Below are positions 1 through 14,400 of a DNA stretch of 64,000 bases, in pieces; positions within the stretch are counted from its first letter, which is position 1; each line of letters begins with the position of its first letter. The notes beneath the pieces were generated by a model. That model was not told the DNA's origin and made no database searches. It saw only the letters and a program-made list of their open reading frames with translations. The stretch is taken from NCBI GenBank assembly GCA_943736015.1, contig OX031060.1, positions 12,103,501 to 12,167,500 on the forward strand, read 5' to 3'. A program made the translations under genes and the position numbers. The stretch comes from Tridacna crocea. Taxonomy: Eukaryota > Mollusca > Bivalvia > Cardiida > Cardiidae.

Positions 1-57
1 AAATAATGAAAAATATTTTGCCGATATTTCTCGATAACCTACTGGAAAGCATGAAAT
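1..57 (+). repeat. Repeat family E, end fragment cut by the window start
   Basis: ATTTCTCGATAACCTACTGG and AAGCATGAAAT match the right end of 35416-35852. Confidence 0.6.
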
Positions 58-401
58 AAAATAGCATATACATTAAATGAAATTGGAATACATTAATCCA
101 GTGAATTTTATGTTTGCTTTTGTTTGCTTGATATTTACTGCTTTTTTTAACCGTATTTCCATTGTATTCAGGTGGCCTGTGCATGTGGCCTATCCATGTT
201 ATGTTTTTTATCCAATATTCACCCCACTGACTTGACTGTTTTTCAATACATGTATAATGTATGTTCGGCAGTGAGAGAGGATTCAAGCCTTGTATGGTAC
301 CACCAAGCAACCTTTCTTGACTGACCTCTTTCTGTGGGAGCATCAAACTAGTATTCTGTGGTATAATCATCATCGATGCATTTACCATAAGAGACACAAG
401 A

Positions 402-630
402 TTAAACCATTACTGCACAATCCCCACTTTTGAAGTCCTTGCGAAAAAAGCCTCTAGAAAACATTGTGGGAAAAGGAGAAAATGCTGGTTACCAGCATTT
501 TCTCCTTTTCCTACAATGTTTTGTACCTTTCACAAAACAAATTTCAAATTTTCAGTCACTTTTATTTTGTCATCTGCTAATGCTTTGGATTTGGACAAAC
601 CTAAAATTTTGTCATTTGGTAATGAGTTAA
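402..630 (+). repeat. Palindromic TTAA MITE, full copy
   Basis: Bounded by TTAA; central hairpin GGAGAAAATGCTGG/CCAGCATTTTCTCC; 3' end GTCATTTGGTAATGAG. Lies beyond the MBTPS2 3' end. 'Plus' here means the ACAATCC end comes first. Confidence 0.85.
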
Positions 631-932
631 ACACATGCAAATACATAACTGAACATACTTTTCAAAGACTGCACAATATTTTGCTGTCATAAAAATATAT
701 ATCTATCTCACACAAGCATGAGTATTTGATAACATCAGGTAAAAGGTCAAAATATAAGTTGGTCCCATAAGAAACACCTTCTGCATATTTAGGCTTCCAT
801 CATTACTTTCATCTACCGGTAGATGAAAGTAATGTTGGGGTCAGGTATGCAGAGATCAGAGAGGATACTGTAAATAACTTTCTGTTTAATTTCCGTGTGT
901 GAACAATCTCAGACCGATCTACAAGTCAGTTA
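631..932. other. Intergenic, nothing recognised
   Basis: Only a short inverted repeat TTACTTTCATCTACCGGTAG / CTACCGGTAGATGAAAGTAA at about 801-832. Confidence 0.4.
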
Positions 933-1108
933 TTAACTCTTTTTCACACCACAAAATTTTAGACTGGTCCATATTGAAAGCATTTGCAGACAACAAATAA
1001 AGGTAACTCATAAACTGGTTACCAGCATTTTCTCCTTTTCTCACATTTTTTTCAAAAGGCTTCTATCTCAGGGTTGTAAAAACCAGGGATTGTTAGACAT
1101 AGGGTTAA
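933..1108 (-). repeat. Palindromic TTAA MITE, internally deleted
   Basis: TTAA ends kept, but one arm of the palindrome before the GGTTACCAGC centre is lost. Confidence 0.75.
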
Positions 1109-2204
1109 TCTCTATAGAGGAATCCATAACAACTCTTATAGCTAAACAAGAAAGATACTGCCTTCAGTCAGATTGATCTGTGACGACCTAGAACCCATTC
1201 AATAACCATTTTAAATTTCACTCTAAGTTTACTTCTACATCTAGAAAGTAACACAATTTCTGAATGGCTTTACAACTTATTTTAAGCAAAGATTAGGTCA
1301 ATAAGAAACTGCACCACTTTGATATTCAGAAAATTCTTGAGGAATACAGTGTTATTCAGAATGGTTGGAGAATAGTGATCATTACTTTATTCTCTGGTCT
1401 TAAGCACCCTTTTCACCATGTGTGGCTCTTTTTTTTTTCCACTCTCTTGCTCTTTGCAATTTTAAGTCTTTACTTCACCTTGCCTTCAAATACAAATTCT
1501 CTCTGTATAACAATCTAAAACATCCTCATTGACCCAGTTTCGATTCATTCTGTAATGTGCGGAGAGTAACGCAATGCTTAAACCTGGGTTTCCAGGATGA
1601 CTCTAAAAGAGCTCTAGTCATAGTTCAGCATCATTCCTTACATTTAATCCAATCTTGATCAAGTTTGGTCAGATTTTCTTGTAACAACCTGGCTCTTTGT
1701 GCCTTCACAAACCCTGTTTCTAGATGCCTTACAGGAGATCTTTCTCATACAAGTGTTTGCAATATGATACCCAACAAAGAAAAAAAATAGTATCATATGT
1801 TAAACACAATCTTGGTCAACTTGGCCAGAAACTCTGTTCTTTCTGGCTTTCTGCAATTCTTGAACTCTGCTTCTTCACTCTTTACAAAAGACTCAATCAC
1901 AAATTTTTATGATACGACACTCCAAAGTCATATTGTAAAGTATCAACCATCTATTAAAACAAAATCTTAAACACCTTTGGACATTATCTGTATCAAGCTT
2001 AAGTTCTCTGTGACTCAATAGCTCTGCTTCTGCATGCCTTGTAATTGAACTCTGTTGTAAAAATGCTTACATGTATCATACTACAGAAGAAGCTTTAGTA
2101 CCAACCATCCATTTTTTAAAACCCTGTCTTAACCAACTCTGGTTACACTGTCTTCCAGTTATTTAAGTTATCACTTAAGTCACTCAAGCAAAGCACGGTT
2201 TTCA
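1109..2204 (-). other. MBTPS2: Probable 3' UTR of MBTPS2
   Basis: About 1.1 kb downstream of the MBTPS2 stop with no clear MITE copy, which is rare in this window. An AATAAA hexamer on the minus strand (TTTATT at 1386-1391) is a possible poly(A) signal. The transcript end is inferred only. Confidence 0.4.
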
Positions 2205-2427
2205 TCAACTAATGAATAGAGTCCACATTGCTAATATCACATTTACAGCTAATAAAAGGGTACCAAACAGTATGATCAAAGAATAGATGGCTCCCCTCGC
2301 CTCCTTGTCTGGTATGGAAGATCTTAGACTAAGTTCAATAAAACCTTGACATATCCATTGTCCATCTAATGCATAACAGGGAACCACATTGAGTATCACC
2401 AGAGCACCAGACAATGAAATTAAATAT
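2205..2427 (-). CDS. MBTPS2: MBTPS2 coding exon 9 (LDG motif, stop codon)
   Basis: Encodes [10 protein letters not shown], the PCYALDGQW zinc-ligand motif and a final transmembrane helix, ending in TGA at 2207-2205. An upstream in-frame stretch (2428-2468) is intron: the acceptor AAATACAG before 2427 restores the conserved FCKYLISL sequence. Confidence 0.93.
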
Positions 2428-5400
2428 CTGTATTTCTTGTTAAGGAAAAATTGTGCCTCATAACTCACAACTGTGGTTTATTGAACGATAAACCATGATA
2501 GAAAGAAGATTATATCATAGCTATACAATCTTGAGTTTTAATGACTATGAGAAAAGTTTTTGAAAACACTGAAAGAAAAAGAGACAATGTACATGTATCC
2601 ATCATTCTCCTTTCCCTACAATTTTTCCACCCTTTTTGAGTTAAGTCCATCAAATGAGCTGCATTTGATTTTTCATCTACAACAGCTTTTAATTTGGACA
2701 AGTGTAGAACATTTTTGCGCGGTAAAGAGTTAATCTAGTCTTTGTTATCATGCCAAGACAGAAAACTATGACTTCTAGTAGCTAACAGATAATCACTCTA
2801 TCCCCTAGGCCACTGAGACAGTACTTTTCTCATAAATTTTGCTATCATTAAATCATATCAAATGTTTGTTTGTACATCTACAGCTTTTTAAGCCGACTTT
2901 AACATTTTAGGCCTATTTGGTTAGCCTTCTTGTTGACAGTCAAAGTACTATGTACCTCATGCAAATCGTATGTCTCATCTACATATGTATCTGTCTCATC
3001 TACATATACAATTCATTATATTTTTTATTTTTGATAACTACCTTTAACTTTTTACCGCACAATCCCAACTTTTAATGACCATGAGAAAGAGGCCTTCGGA
3101 AAATATTGTGGGAAAGGGAGAAAATGCTGGTAACCAGCATTTTCTCCCTTTCCCACAATGTTTTCTACACTTCCCAAACCAAATTTCAATTTTTCAGTCA
3201 CATTTATTTTGTTGTCTGCACATGCTTCCAATATGGACAAGGCTAAAATTTTGTTGTCTGGTAAAGACTTAAACCTTTACAAATAATCCAGAGTTTTAAT
3301 GGCCCCAAGAAAGTAAAAAATGTGAGGACCGGATAGTTGCCAAACTGTTTTCTATCCCTACAGAGACAGACCACGTTAATGAGTGACATTGCTTTTGTCA
3401 TCTACAAAACGCTGTAAATTTGGACAAGCCTCTCAATTTCTCATTTGGTAAAGAGTGCATGTTACAGAAAGGATACTTGCAGAATGTGTCGATGAAATAT
3501 GGCAGGTTTAAAGGAACAAAAAGGTTGTTGGGTACATAATTGCTCAGCAACACTGAAAGAGATACAATAAAACACAAGATGAAATAGATAATACAATGGT
3601 TTTCCACCTTAAATATCACATACACATTGCCTGCTACAAGCAAAAAAGGGACATTCGGACATTTGCATATGTCTTGGATCAACCTGCGCACTCTGCACAG
3701 GCTGAACCAAGAGAACACTTCCCATCATCAAAGTCTACTGCAAGACAAAATATGATTTTGAAGTAAAGCACTCTCAGATGAGCTTGTGCTGACTGTGCGG
3801 GTTGATCCGAAACAACACTTTATGCAAATGTCCGAATGCCCCATTTTCCATGTTGCAAATCAGTTTGAAGCAAAGCCCAAAGCTTATATCAAGAAGAAAA
3901 AGTACATTTATTCTTGTTTTACTTCTTTATGAGACACTCTTCTCCAATCAAAATCATTGCGGTTAAAGAAGTGCCAATGCTTGGCTGAAATTGTTTGATT
4001 ATAGGTGAAAATTCTAAGATAAAACAAGAGCGGCAAACTGTCGCAAGATACGAAACGAACGTCTTACCCCAAGTTGTAAAGCTGGGGCATGCACCAGACT
4101 AAATTCAAGTATGAAAAACGACAAAGGGCAATAACTCAAAAATAAGCGAGCAAGAGTTATGATTCCTGTTCCCTGCACTCCCCCTTGATGAGATCTATCC
4201 ACCCATGAAATTTCATAACCCTAGCTAGTATAGTTTTGGAGATATGCTCCGGACAAAAATCAAGTATGAAAAACAACAAAGGGCAATAACTCAAAAATTA
4301 AGCAAGCAAGAGTTATGGTTCTTATGCACTGCACTCCCCCTTGATGGGATCTATCCACCTATGAAATTTCATAACCGTTGCTAGTATATTTTGGAGATAT
4401 GCTCCGGACAAAATTCAAGTATGAAAAACGACAAAGGGTAATAACTCAAAAATTAAGCAAGCAAGAGTTATGATTTCTGTGCACTACACTCCCCCTTGAT
4501 AAGATCTATCCACCCATGAAATTTCATAACCCTAGGTAGTATAGTTTTGGAGATATGCTCCGGACAAAATTCACGTATGAAAAACGACAAAGGGCAATAA
4601 CTCAAAAATTAAGCAAGCAAGAGTTATGATTTCTGTGCACTGCACTCCCCCTTGATAAGATCTATCCACCCATGATATTTCATAACCCTAGGTAGTATAG
4701 TTTTGGAGATATTCACCGGACAAAATTCAAGTATGAAAAAAGGACAAAGGGCAATAACTCAAAAATTAAGCAAGCAAGAGTTATGATTCCTGTGCACTGC
4801 ACTCCCCCTTAGTGAGATCTATTCACCCAAGAAATTTCATAACCCTAGCTAGTATAGTTTTGGAGATATGCTCCAGACAAAATTCAAGTATGAAAAACGA
4901 CAAAGGGCAATTACTCAAAAATTAAGCAAGCAAGAGTTATGGTTCCTCTGCACTGCACTCCCCCTTGGTGAGATCTATCCACCCAAGAAATTTCATAACC
5001 CTAGGTAGTATAGTTTTGGAGATATGCTCCGGACAAAATTCAAGTATGAAAAACGACAAAGGGCAATAACTCAAAAATTAAGCAAGCAAGAGTTACGGTT
5101 CCTGTGCACTGCACCCCCACTTGATGAGATCCATCCACCCATGAAATTTCATAACCCTAGGTGGAATAGTTTTGGAGATATGCTCCGGACAAAGAACTTG
5201 ACGCCACCCGCCCGCCCGGACGCACGCCCGCCCGCCCGCCCGGACGCACGCCCGCCCACCCGCCCGGACGCACGCCTGCCCGGACACACGCCCGCCCGTC
5301 ACGGGTGATCCCATAATACGTCCCATCTTCGACGGGCGTATAAAAATTGGACACTAACTGTGTCAAAAGTATTTTGATGTAACCTGCTCTTGCTGTACGG

Positions 5401-8400
5401 GTTTCCTTTTTTAAACCTTTACAAAACAATCCCTGGTAGAAGCCTTTTGAAAACATTGTGAGAAAAGGAGAAAATGCTGGTTACCAGCATTTTCTCCTTT
5501 TCCCACAATGTTTTCTACCCTTCCCAAATCGAATTTCAATTTTTGATTCACATTTAGTATGTCATCTGCAAGTGCTTTTAATTTGGACTAGTCTTAAATT
5601 TTGTTGTTTGGTAAAGAGTTACCATTGATAAAGCAGATCTTTTTCCTATATAAACTATGTTTGTGATAATGACACGGTAGAAAACATTGATGGAAAACAA
5701 AGCCAGCATTTCATTTTTCTTTCACACTCTATTCAAAAGCTGCCCTTTTGAAACTTAACTTTGTAATACATGTATTAAGAAGATTGTTAGATTAAGTGCT
5801 TAAGACACAAGTTTTTTAAAGATCTATTAAATGTTACAAATAAATGCATGAAAAGGAAAAATATACTCAAAAGAAATTGACATTTCATTTTTCAACAGTA
5901 CAAATATTATTTGAAATAGACAGGGTTCCCACAACTTTCTGCTTGCAAAATTCCAGACTTTTTCCAGACTTTTTCCAGGATTTTTTTTCAAAATTCAAGG
6001 TTTTTTGCGACAGAAGAACTGGAACTGCAAAATCTTTTGAAAGTTACTTTCTTACATACATTCCTTGTTTTAGTGAAAAATTGAGATTTAAAGAATATTC
6101 TAACAGCATGATAGTTATTTCATTTCTTTACTTGCCCAGTTACAAAACTACAAAGGACCAAATATAGATTCAGATCAGCCTATCCATACAGGCAGTTAAT
6201 AAGGATCCATGCTGTTCTTTTAGAGTTCCTACAAGTAATGAAGAATTTGAAGGCAAATAGTATAGATCCTTATAAGACTACATAAAAGGCAAATTGGGAA
6301 CAATAAGACCACGATGGTCCTATATCACTCACCTGAGTACTAAGCAGTAAAGGTCTACAGTGAAGATAAATACCAAATATCAAAGTTCAAGGCCAAATAA
6401 TTCTGACAGGGTATGTAACTGTGCAAAAAGCATTTTCTTCTTTTCCCAAAATGCTTTCACAACCCTTCTTCTTCAAGGTCATTGAAAGTCAAGATTGTAT
6501 AGTAAGGGATTGAATTAACTTTCAGAGGTAAGGCATTCATTTCCTGGTCAAAATGGTGGTCGAATGACAGATTAAAAAACATCACTCGCTCATTGTTAAG
6601 ACACAAAAGACATGTATGCCAAGGACTTTAGAAGATAACCGTCAATGTGGATGGATGGGCCAACTGACTGTAATTGGTCCGTAATGAAATTATACATTTA
6701 GTCCCCTTTTTTGATAATATGTTGTTTCATGAAATAAAATCAAGTAACTATTGTCTGTGGCTTAACAAGATGAACTTTAATTACATTTTGTCCTGTAATG
6801 AAAGAGATATTGGTCCACAGTAGAAATATACACCAAGCCCCCTTTTTCCATGATATGACATTTAATGAAAAAATGTAAAATATTGTTAATGGCAAACTAT
6901 CATAAGGAACACATGCACATAAATTCCATCTTGTTTCAGTGCAGAAGAATTTTAAAGATTTCCTTCTTTGTTCCCATGCTCAAACTTGTGACCACCAGGG
7001 CTGGGCCGGTTTGAACCCCTGGGGCATCATATGAACAAACTTGATAGAGGTCCTCTAGAAGATAGTACATACAAAATATCAAAGCTCTAGGACTTCTATT
7101 TTCAGAGAAAAAAAAAAGTTTTCCGTCTTTGTTTCAATGTTTCAAATTTGTGACCCCTGGGGCGGGCCAGTTTGAAGCCCGGGGGCATCATATGAGCAAT
7201 CTTGGTAGAGGTCCAATAGCAGATATTGCATACTAAATATCAAAGCTCTACAACTTTGTGTTTCAGAGAATAGATTTTTCAAAGTTTTCTTTTATTATTC
7301 CCATGTTCAAACTGGTGACCCCCGTGGTGGGGCCAGTTTTGACCCCCCCCCCCCCCCATGGGTATTATATGAACAATCTTTGTAGAAGTCCACTAGGAGA
7401 TGCTACATACATGTACCAATTATCACAGCTCTATGCCTTCTAGTTTCAGAGAAGATTTTCAAAGATTTTGCTCTTTTTTTTCTTTGGTTGCCATGGCAAC
7501 CAGAGTTATGGGTGGAATAACTTTGGTAGAGATTCAAATAAGGGACATCCCTGCCAAGTTTCATCACGACTGGCCCAGCGGTTTAGGAGGAGAAGATGTT
7601 AAGAAATTGTGGACGATGCACGACAGACATAGGGCAATCACAAAAGCTCACCTCGAGCACTTTGTGCTCAGGTGAGCTAAAAATGTGTTGTTTTTTTACA
7701 ATATTGGGTATTGTTTTCTTTATGATTTAAGACACAGAATCAAGTATTTGCATATCATTTACTATCATAGTGCACGACAGTTTTGTTGCAAGCCTTCAAA
7801 TAGAGGTTCTTTTCCCTCTTCAGTCAATGAAACTAAAACCCAATTCAAAAGTACCATGTTTTACTTTCACTTTAATAGTTCAGTATTCATGACCTGAAAT
7901 ACATGAATAAATAAATTGGTCGTTTCAAAGAGCAATATCCCTGCTTTTAAAGTTTCTGAAAATACGAATAATATTTAATACTTGAAGTGTTTTGATCCAT
8001 GATTGCAGACGAGCGCTTACTTTCAGTTTCCTCTGACTCGTGACACTCGTCAACCTCATTCCGACTGCGATCATAACGCGGCTTCATAAAGATATAGTCT
8101 TTTAACCTTTTAGACCCCTATGGATTTAAATTTTCAGTAATATTTAATGTTGTAGCTCATTTTCACGTCAATTCACTCCAGCTCGTCTCCCGGAAAATAC
8201 AAAGCACAGCTGCATTGTATTTTAGGATAAGTACCGAGTTCTCCGAAATCAATACGCTGGATCTCGGTTTGTTTAAATGTTAGAATGACTATTCCGGGAC
8301 CAGTGAACATACAACAAGACCGTATGTATTTGGGAAATTCACCTTCTTCGGTCTATATATCTATTGTAGAAAATATTAGACCTTTATCAAAAAAAAAAGG

Positions 8401-11400
8401 AGGACGCAGACCGCAGATTAATATGGTCCTGAATTCTTGTTTCATACCCAAAACGTTTCGTACTTTTCCCGGGTTTTTCCCGACTTTTCATAGATATAAC
8501 AAAATTCAAGACTTTTTCAAGACCGGGAACGGGTTTTACGAAATTCCCGACTTTTTCCCGTTTTCCCGACTGTGTGGGAACCCTGAATAGAGATTGTTAA
8601 ATGCTACTGTATTTTTTCCTATGATAATTTCTACAGTTTTCAACAGCATAGGTTTATCTGTATTGTGAAAATGATTTTGTACCTGAATAATGTAGATCTA
8701 GAGGATGTCCAAGGAACAATAATGGGGGTTTGTGACCGTGTACAACTCGCAACAGTTTAGTTTGGTTATCTATAGATGGATACACACAGGACATTTCTGC
8801 ATTCGGTGAATAGCAATCACTCTGATATTTGCACATTGGACGATCTGTTGTTGCTCTGGCTGGTAGACAGGCATAATTCTACAATACATGTAATACACAT
8901 AAACAAATATGAGAACACATCGGGTAGAATAATTTTATCAAACCAGTCATTTTTGAGTTCAGAAGCCACCTGTATTAACCCATTACCACACACTCCCTAC
9001 TTTTGACGACCCTGAGAAAGAAGCCTTAAGAAAACATTGTTGGAAATGGAAAAAAATACTGGTAACCAGCATTTTCTCCCTTTTCCAACAATGTTTTCTA
9101 CCTTTCAGAAAGCAAATTTCAAATTTTCAGTCACTTTTATTTTGCTGTCTGCAAATGCTTTTGATTTGATCAAATCTAAAATTTTGTTGTATTGGTAATG
9201 AGTTAACCTTGAATCGAAAGTCTTAATGACAAAAAAAGAAGCTTTGGTTAAGTTCATTATCATTGCATTAGGTACATATAATAAGTACTACTGTTGGAGC
9301 AACAGAGAATGTAGATCAAGATCAGACTGCACATATGTGCAGGCTGATCTAGCTTTAAACTCTCTACAAAATACATCAACAAACAGCAGGTTAACCCTTT
9401 CCCAAACAATCCCTGGTTTTTATGACCCTGAAATGGAAGGCTTTTGAAAACATTGTAGGAAAAGGAGAAAATGCTGGTAACCAGCATTTTCTCATTTTCC
9501 CACACTGTTTTCTTTCCTTTCAAAGACGGAATTCGTCATCTGAACTACATTTTAACTGTTAAGTGCAAATGCTTTCAATTTGGTCCGGTACAAAATTCAG
9601 TCGTTTGGTAAAGGGTTAAAAGGCAATACTTTACCGACCAAAAAATAGGTTTCCACCACCCTGAGGAAGATGGAATGAATAAATATTATTTGATGGTACA
9701 TCATCATGACAACTACTGTTAAAAGAATAGTAAGTATCAAAGCTTGCTACTGTGTACACAGGCATTCTTGAAGTTTATAGGGTTTTTAAGAAAAAGATAA
9801 TTTGGCAGTAAAATACTAGTTAATGAAAGTAATTATGAATCATGGGTAACCCCATACTGCATTTCCTCCTTTATCCGTGGTTTTTATAAACCTTCCTGCA
9901 CAGGCCCATAAACCTTTTACCAAACAATCAGTTTTTTTACGACCATAAGATAGAAGACTTTTGAAAATATTGTGGGAAAATGAGAAAATGGTGGTAACCA
10001 GCATTTTCTCCTTTACCCACAATATTTTCTACCCTGCTGGAAACAAATTCCAATTTATAAGTAATGTTTTTTTTGTCGTCTGCAAGTTCATTCAATTTGG
10101 ACCGGCCTAAAATTTTGTTGTTTGATAAAGGTTTAAACCAAGGGATTGTGTGGTAAAGAAGTAAGGCAGGCACAGTGAAAGCCTGTTTACCTTTTTCATC
10201 CTACTGATTATCATTGCATTTTACATACAAGACAAACATTTGAGTTGGAGCAGAAAAGACAAACATTTGATGGAGCAGAAAACATGCACTTACATTTTCT
10301 GGACTGTGTTTGGTGTGATACATGAAACAGAGATGGGTACTGCTGGTCTCATTGCAGCAATCTATGAAGGGGGATGCATTCTCTACAGACAAAAGAAAAT
10401 CATTATATTTCATGTGTCTATTTTTAGAAATGTTATGGGTAAAGAAATGTTGTAATTTAACCTGGGGGGGATTATTTCCCGTCACAGTGAATATTCACCT
10501 GCCGAAAATCTGGAACTACTTATTTTAAGTGTTTTAAGTTCTTAAGTTTTAAAAGAGGCTTTCTTTGGCAAAATAATCAGAGGAAATATATTAATAATAT
10601 ATAATTTATTCCATCAGCTTGTGGTTAATATGGGGAAATATTTGCCTCAAAAGGGAAAGGTCCACAAAATTAACCTGTGCTTTACTGCACTCGTTACTGT
10701 ATTTTCACATACCTTTCCCTTTTTCGGCAAATATTTCCCCATATTAACACAAGCTGATGAAATAAACTCTTTCCATTGAGAAATAGACAAATATCTGTAA
10801 CATGCTTTGTTTGTAAATCTGATGCAACAGATGTGAAATTTCAATAACTGACATAATCCTACTGACTGGGTGTTTTTTTTAACTTTTAACCCTTCCCCAA
10901 ACAAGCCCTGGTTTTTACGTGTCTGCAGTAAAAGTCTTTTGAAAACACTGTGCAAAAAGGAGAAATTGCTCGTAACCAGCAATTTCTCCTTTTCCCACAG
11001 TGTTTTCCACCCTTTTTGAGAACTTTCTGCCATTTTCTCCAAATCTGAAATTGTCGTCTGCAAACTCTTCTGGTTTGGAAGAGTCCAAAATTTGTCGTTT
11101 GGGAAAGGATTAATGAACAATGAAAGCATCCACAACTTAACTCATTACCAAATGACAGAATTTTAGGTTTGTCTGAATTGAAAGCATTTACCGACAACAA
11201 AATAAAAGTGACTAAAAATTTAAAATTTGTTTTTTGAAGGGTAGAAAACATTGTGGGAAAACGAGAAAATGCTGGTTACCAGACTTTCAAGAGTTCTGGA
11301 CTGAAAATGTGGCCTCTAGAGCAAACACAAGGTTTTTGTAAGATTTGACCCAGTAACCTAGTTTTTCGCCCTACTTTGAGATATCATCAAGATAGACATT

Positions 11401-14400
11401 TTGATTAGTTTCACGAGTTTTGGACTGAAAATGTGATTTCTAAAGCATACAGATGATTTTTCTATGATTTGACCTAGAGGCCTAGTTTTTTGACCCGGGA
11501 TGACCCATTTCCAATCTTGTTTGCAATATCATCAAGATGAACAAACTGGCCAACCTTAATAAGTATTGCACTGAAAGTGTGGCCCCTAGAGAGTACACAA
11601 GGTTATTCTAAGATTTCACCTAGTGACCTGGTTTTTGACCTAACATGACCCATTTTCACACAACTAGGAGATATCAAGATAAACATTTTGAAAAAGTTTC
11701 ATGACTTTTGGACTGAAAATGTAGCCACTAGAGCATACACAAGGTAAAAGTTGATGACGGTTGACACACAATGAACAACGAGCTAGTACTGTGCTATTAC
11801 AAAAGCTCACCTTGAGCAATTTTTTCTCAGGTGAGCTAAAACCAAAAGCACTAGACAGAGTTACAATAATACCTTTTCTTTTTCTATTAGATGTATCCAA
11901 GTCATTGATCATTGACACAGGAAGACAGTTGCCACAAGATGGTTCCCTGATGCTTTGTGCTATACACTTATTCCACGTTTGGATATTTGTGACGTCACAG
12001 CCTCCTAAACTTGTAATGGGATCTCTGACAGCCAGTCCTCTGGGACCAGACACAGCTGTGTTCTACAGTATGGAAGAGAAGGAAAAACCTTATTTACCGT
12101 AACTTTCTACCAAACGACAAAATTTTAGAGTGGTTCAAATTGAAAGCATTTGCAGATGACACTTTAAATCTATCTGAAATGATTATAATTATCTGTGAAA
12201 AGGTAGAAAACCTTGTGGGAAAAGGAGAAAATGCTGGTTACCAGCATTTTCTCCTTTTCCCACGAGGTTTTCTAAAGGCTATTTCCTCAGGGTTGTTAAA
12301 CCTTGTGATAATGTGGTACAGAGTTAATTCCTGAGACAATAGCCGTTTAACACTTTACCATACAACAAAATTTTAGACTCATTCATATTCAAAAGAATTT
12401 AGAGGCAACAATTCAATTGATTTCAAAATGAAAAAAAATTGTCCTTCCATGAGTAGAAATATTGTGGGAAAGAAAGGAGAAAATACTGGGTATCAGAACA
12501 CATTGGTAAAAGAATAAAATTCTCATTACAAATGATTTTTCTTCACACATTACCAAACAATCCTTAATTTTAACAACCCTGAAGAAGAGCACTTAACCCT
12601 TACCTAACAATGCCAACTTTTGACGCTCCTGGAAAAGAAGCCTTTTGAAAACATTGTGGTTACCAGCATTTTCTCCTTTCCTCACAATGTTTTTTAAAGG
12701 TTTCTTCATATGAGTTGTAAAATTATGAAAATTGTTTTGAAAAGAACTTATCAATTACCTTTGAAACATGGGTGACTACGACACCATTCCCTGTTGTGTA
12801 AAATGGCATAATGACCCACGGGTATGAAAACAGCACTAGGATTGCCACAAGAACAATGATGAAGTTGTGCCAGACTCCCGCACAATAGATCCGCAACTGT
12901 CTCAATGGTGAAATAATCTGTAAATGTTCTGTTGATAAGTCCACGTAAGCTCCTGGATAAATCAGTAGTAAGAAAAGTCCAAACCCATTCACTCTTACCT
13001 GTTCTCTATGTGAAATAAAAGATAAACAAGGTTAATAAAACTGCCACCAAATTTACTCTTCATACCTTTTTTAATAGTATTATGGTCACATTGTGTCAAA
13101 TGTTTACTTATTTATATCTTTCCTGGATTTCATCAGCACTAGGCTGGGTATTGAAGTGACTTGCCCAAAGACATTACCATATAGTGTGCAGAAAAAGCAT
13201 GCAGTCTGTTCAATTCTGTTATTTCTGTTAATTACCTAACTTTGGGCATGTTAAATCTTGTTATCTCCTTGCAAAGAAAATACTTTCGACTGGTTGGACA
13301 AGTTAAGGATTGGATTTCCTTTTGCTTTAAGTCTTAACCCATTACCACACAATCCCTACTTTTGACAACTCTGAGGACGAGGCTTGAAAAAATTGTGGGA
13401 AAAGGAGAAAATGCTGGTAACCAGCATTTTCTCCTTTTCCCACAATGTTTTCTACCCTTCCCAAATCAAATTTCGAATTTACAGTCACATTTTTTTCTGT
13501 AGTCTGCAAATGCTTTCAATTGGGACCAATCTATAAATTTGTCATTTGGTAAAGTTAACCAAACAACAAAACTTTAGACAGGTCCTAATTGAAGGCACTT
13601 GCAGACGACAAAATAAACATAACTTATAATTTGAAATTTGTCTCCTACAGGGTAGAAAACATTGTAGCAAAAGGATAAAATGCTAGTTACCAGCATTTTC
13701 TCCTTTTCCCACAACATTTTCAAAGGGTTCTTTCTCAGGGTTGTAAAAACCAGGGATTGCTTGGTAAAGGATTAAAAACAATATTTTCCTATGAAATGTT
13801 GACTGTTACAAGTCATTCACACCTATACCTGTATTTTCCTTTCTTAAGCTCAAATCTGAACTTTACATTGGCCTAACTTGGAGCACTTGCTGATGACAAA
13901 ATTAATGTGACTGAAAAAGTTAAATTTGTTTTTGGAGGAGTCGTAAATAATGTAGGAAAAGGAGAAAATGCTGGTAACCAGCATTTTCAACCTTTTCCAC
14001 TATGGTTTAAAAAAGGCTTCTTTTTCTGGATGGAAAAAGGGTTAAAATGCTTGCAATATTACCTGACTGCTGCTATAGCATGTCCAATTTCATGTAATAT
14101 CCCACACACAAGTAATGTCAATAAATAATAGGACACCTGGCTGGCTGGTAAATTTACACCTGGCATCTGGAAACAGAAACCATTTTTTCCTTTTTGAACA
14201 GCAAAAATGTAAAGGCTGTGCTCTGACAATAGGGGGCTTAGTGAATTTGTGAATCTCCATTATACATCATACTAGCCCAGGTCATCACATAACTATGAAT
14301 CCGTAGAAGCAACTGTTTTTATTTACCGACTTAATCATGCAGTAGATTGGTCCTGTAATAAACAGAAAATTGACCAATGGCAAAGGGTTTTGGCCTGTGC

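Larger units (their letters stand above)
5921..8585. mobile_element. CAGGGTTCCCACA-ended DNA transposon
   Basis: 2665 bp; TIR CAGGGTTCCCACA and TGTGGGAACCCTG; 6-bp duplication AATAGA at 5915-5920 and 8586-8591. Subterminal CCAGACTTTTTCCAG and CCCGACTTTTTCCC repeats. About 1.4 kb of it is a nested pearl-like element. No transposase ORF. MBTPS2 intron 7, ending 98 bp from exon 7. Confidence 0.82.

Noticed and set aside
2428-2468. Extra N-terminal residues of the last MBTPS2 exon frame ([14 protein letters not shown])
   Set aside because: The acceptor at 2428-2429 restores the conserved TFCKYLISL junction, so this part is intron.
5024-5456. Pro/Arg- and Gly/Arg-rich ORFs on both strands
   Set aside because: Products of the GC-rich microsatellite in the pearl-like element.
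5844-6167. 107-codon ORF
   Set aside because: Spans the border of the CAGGGTT transposon; no protein features.
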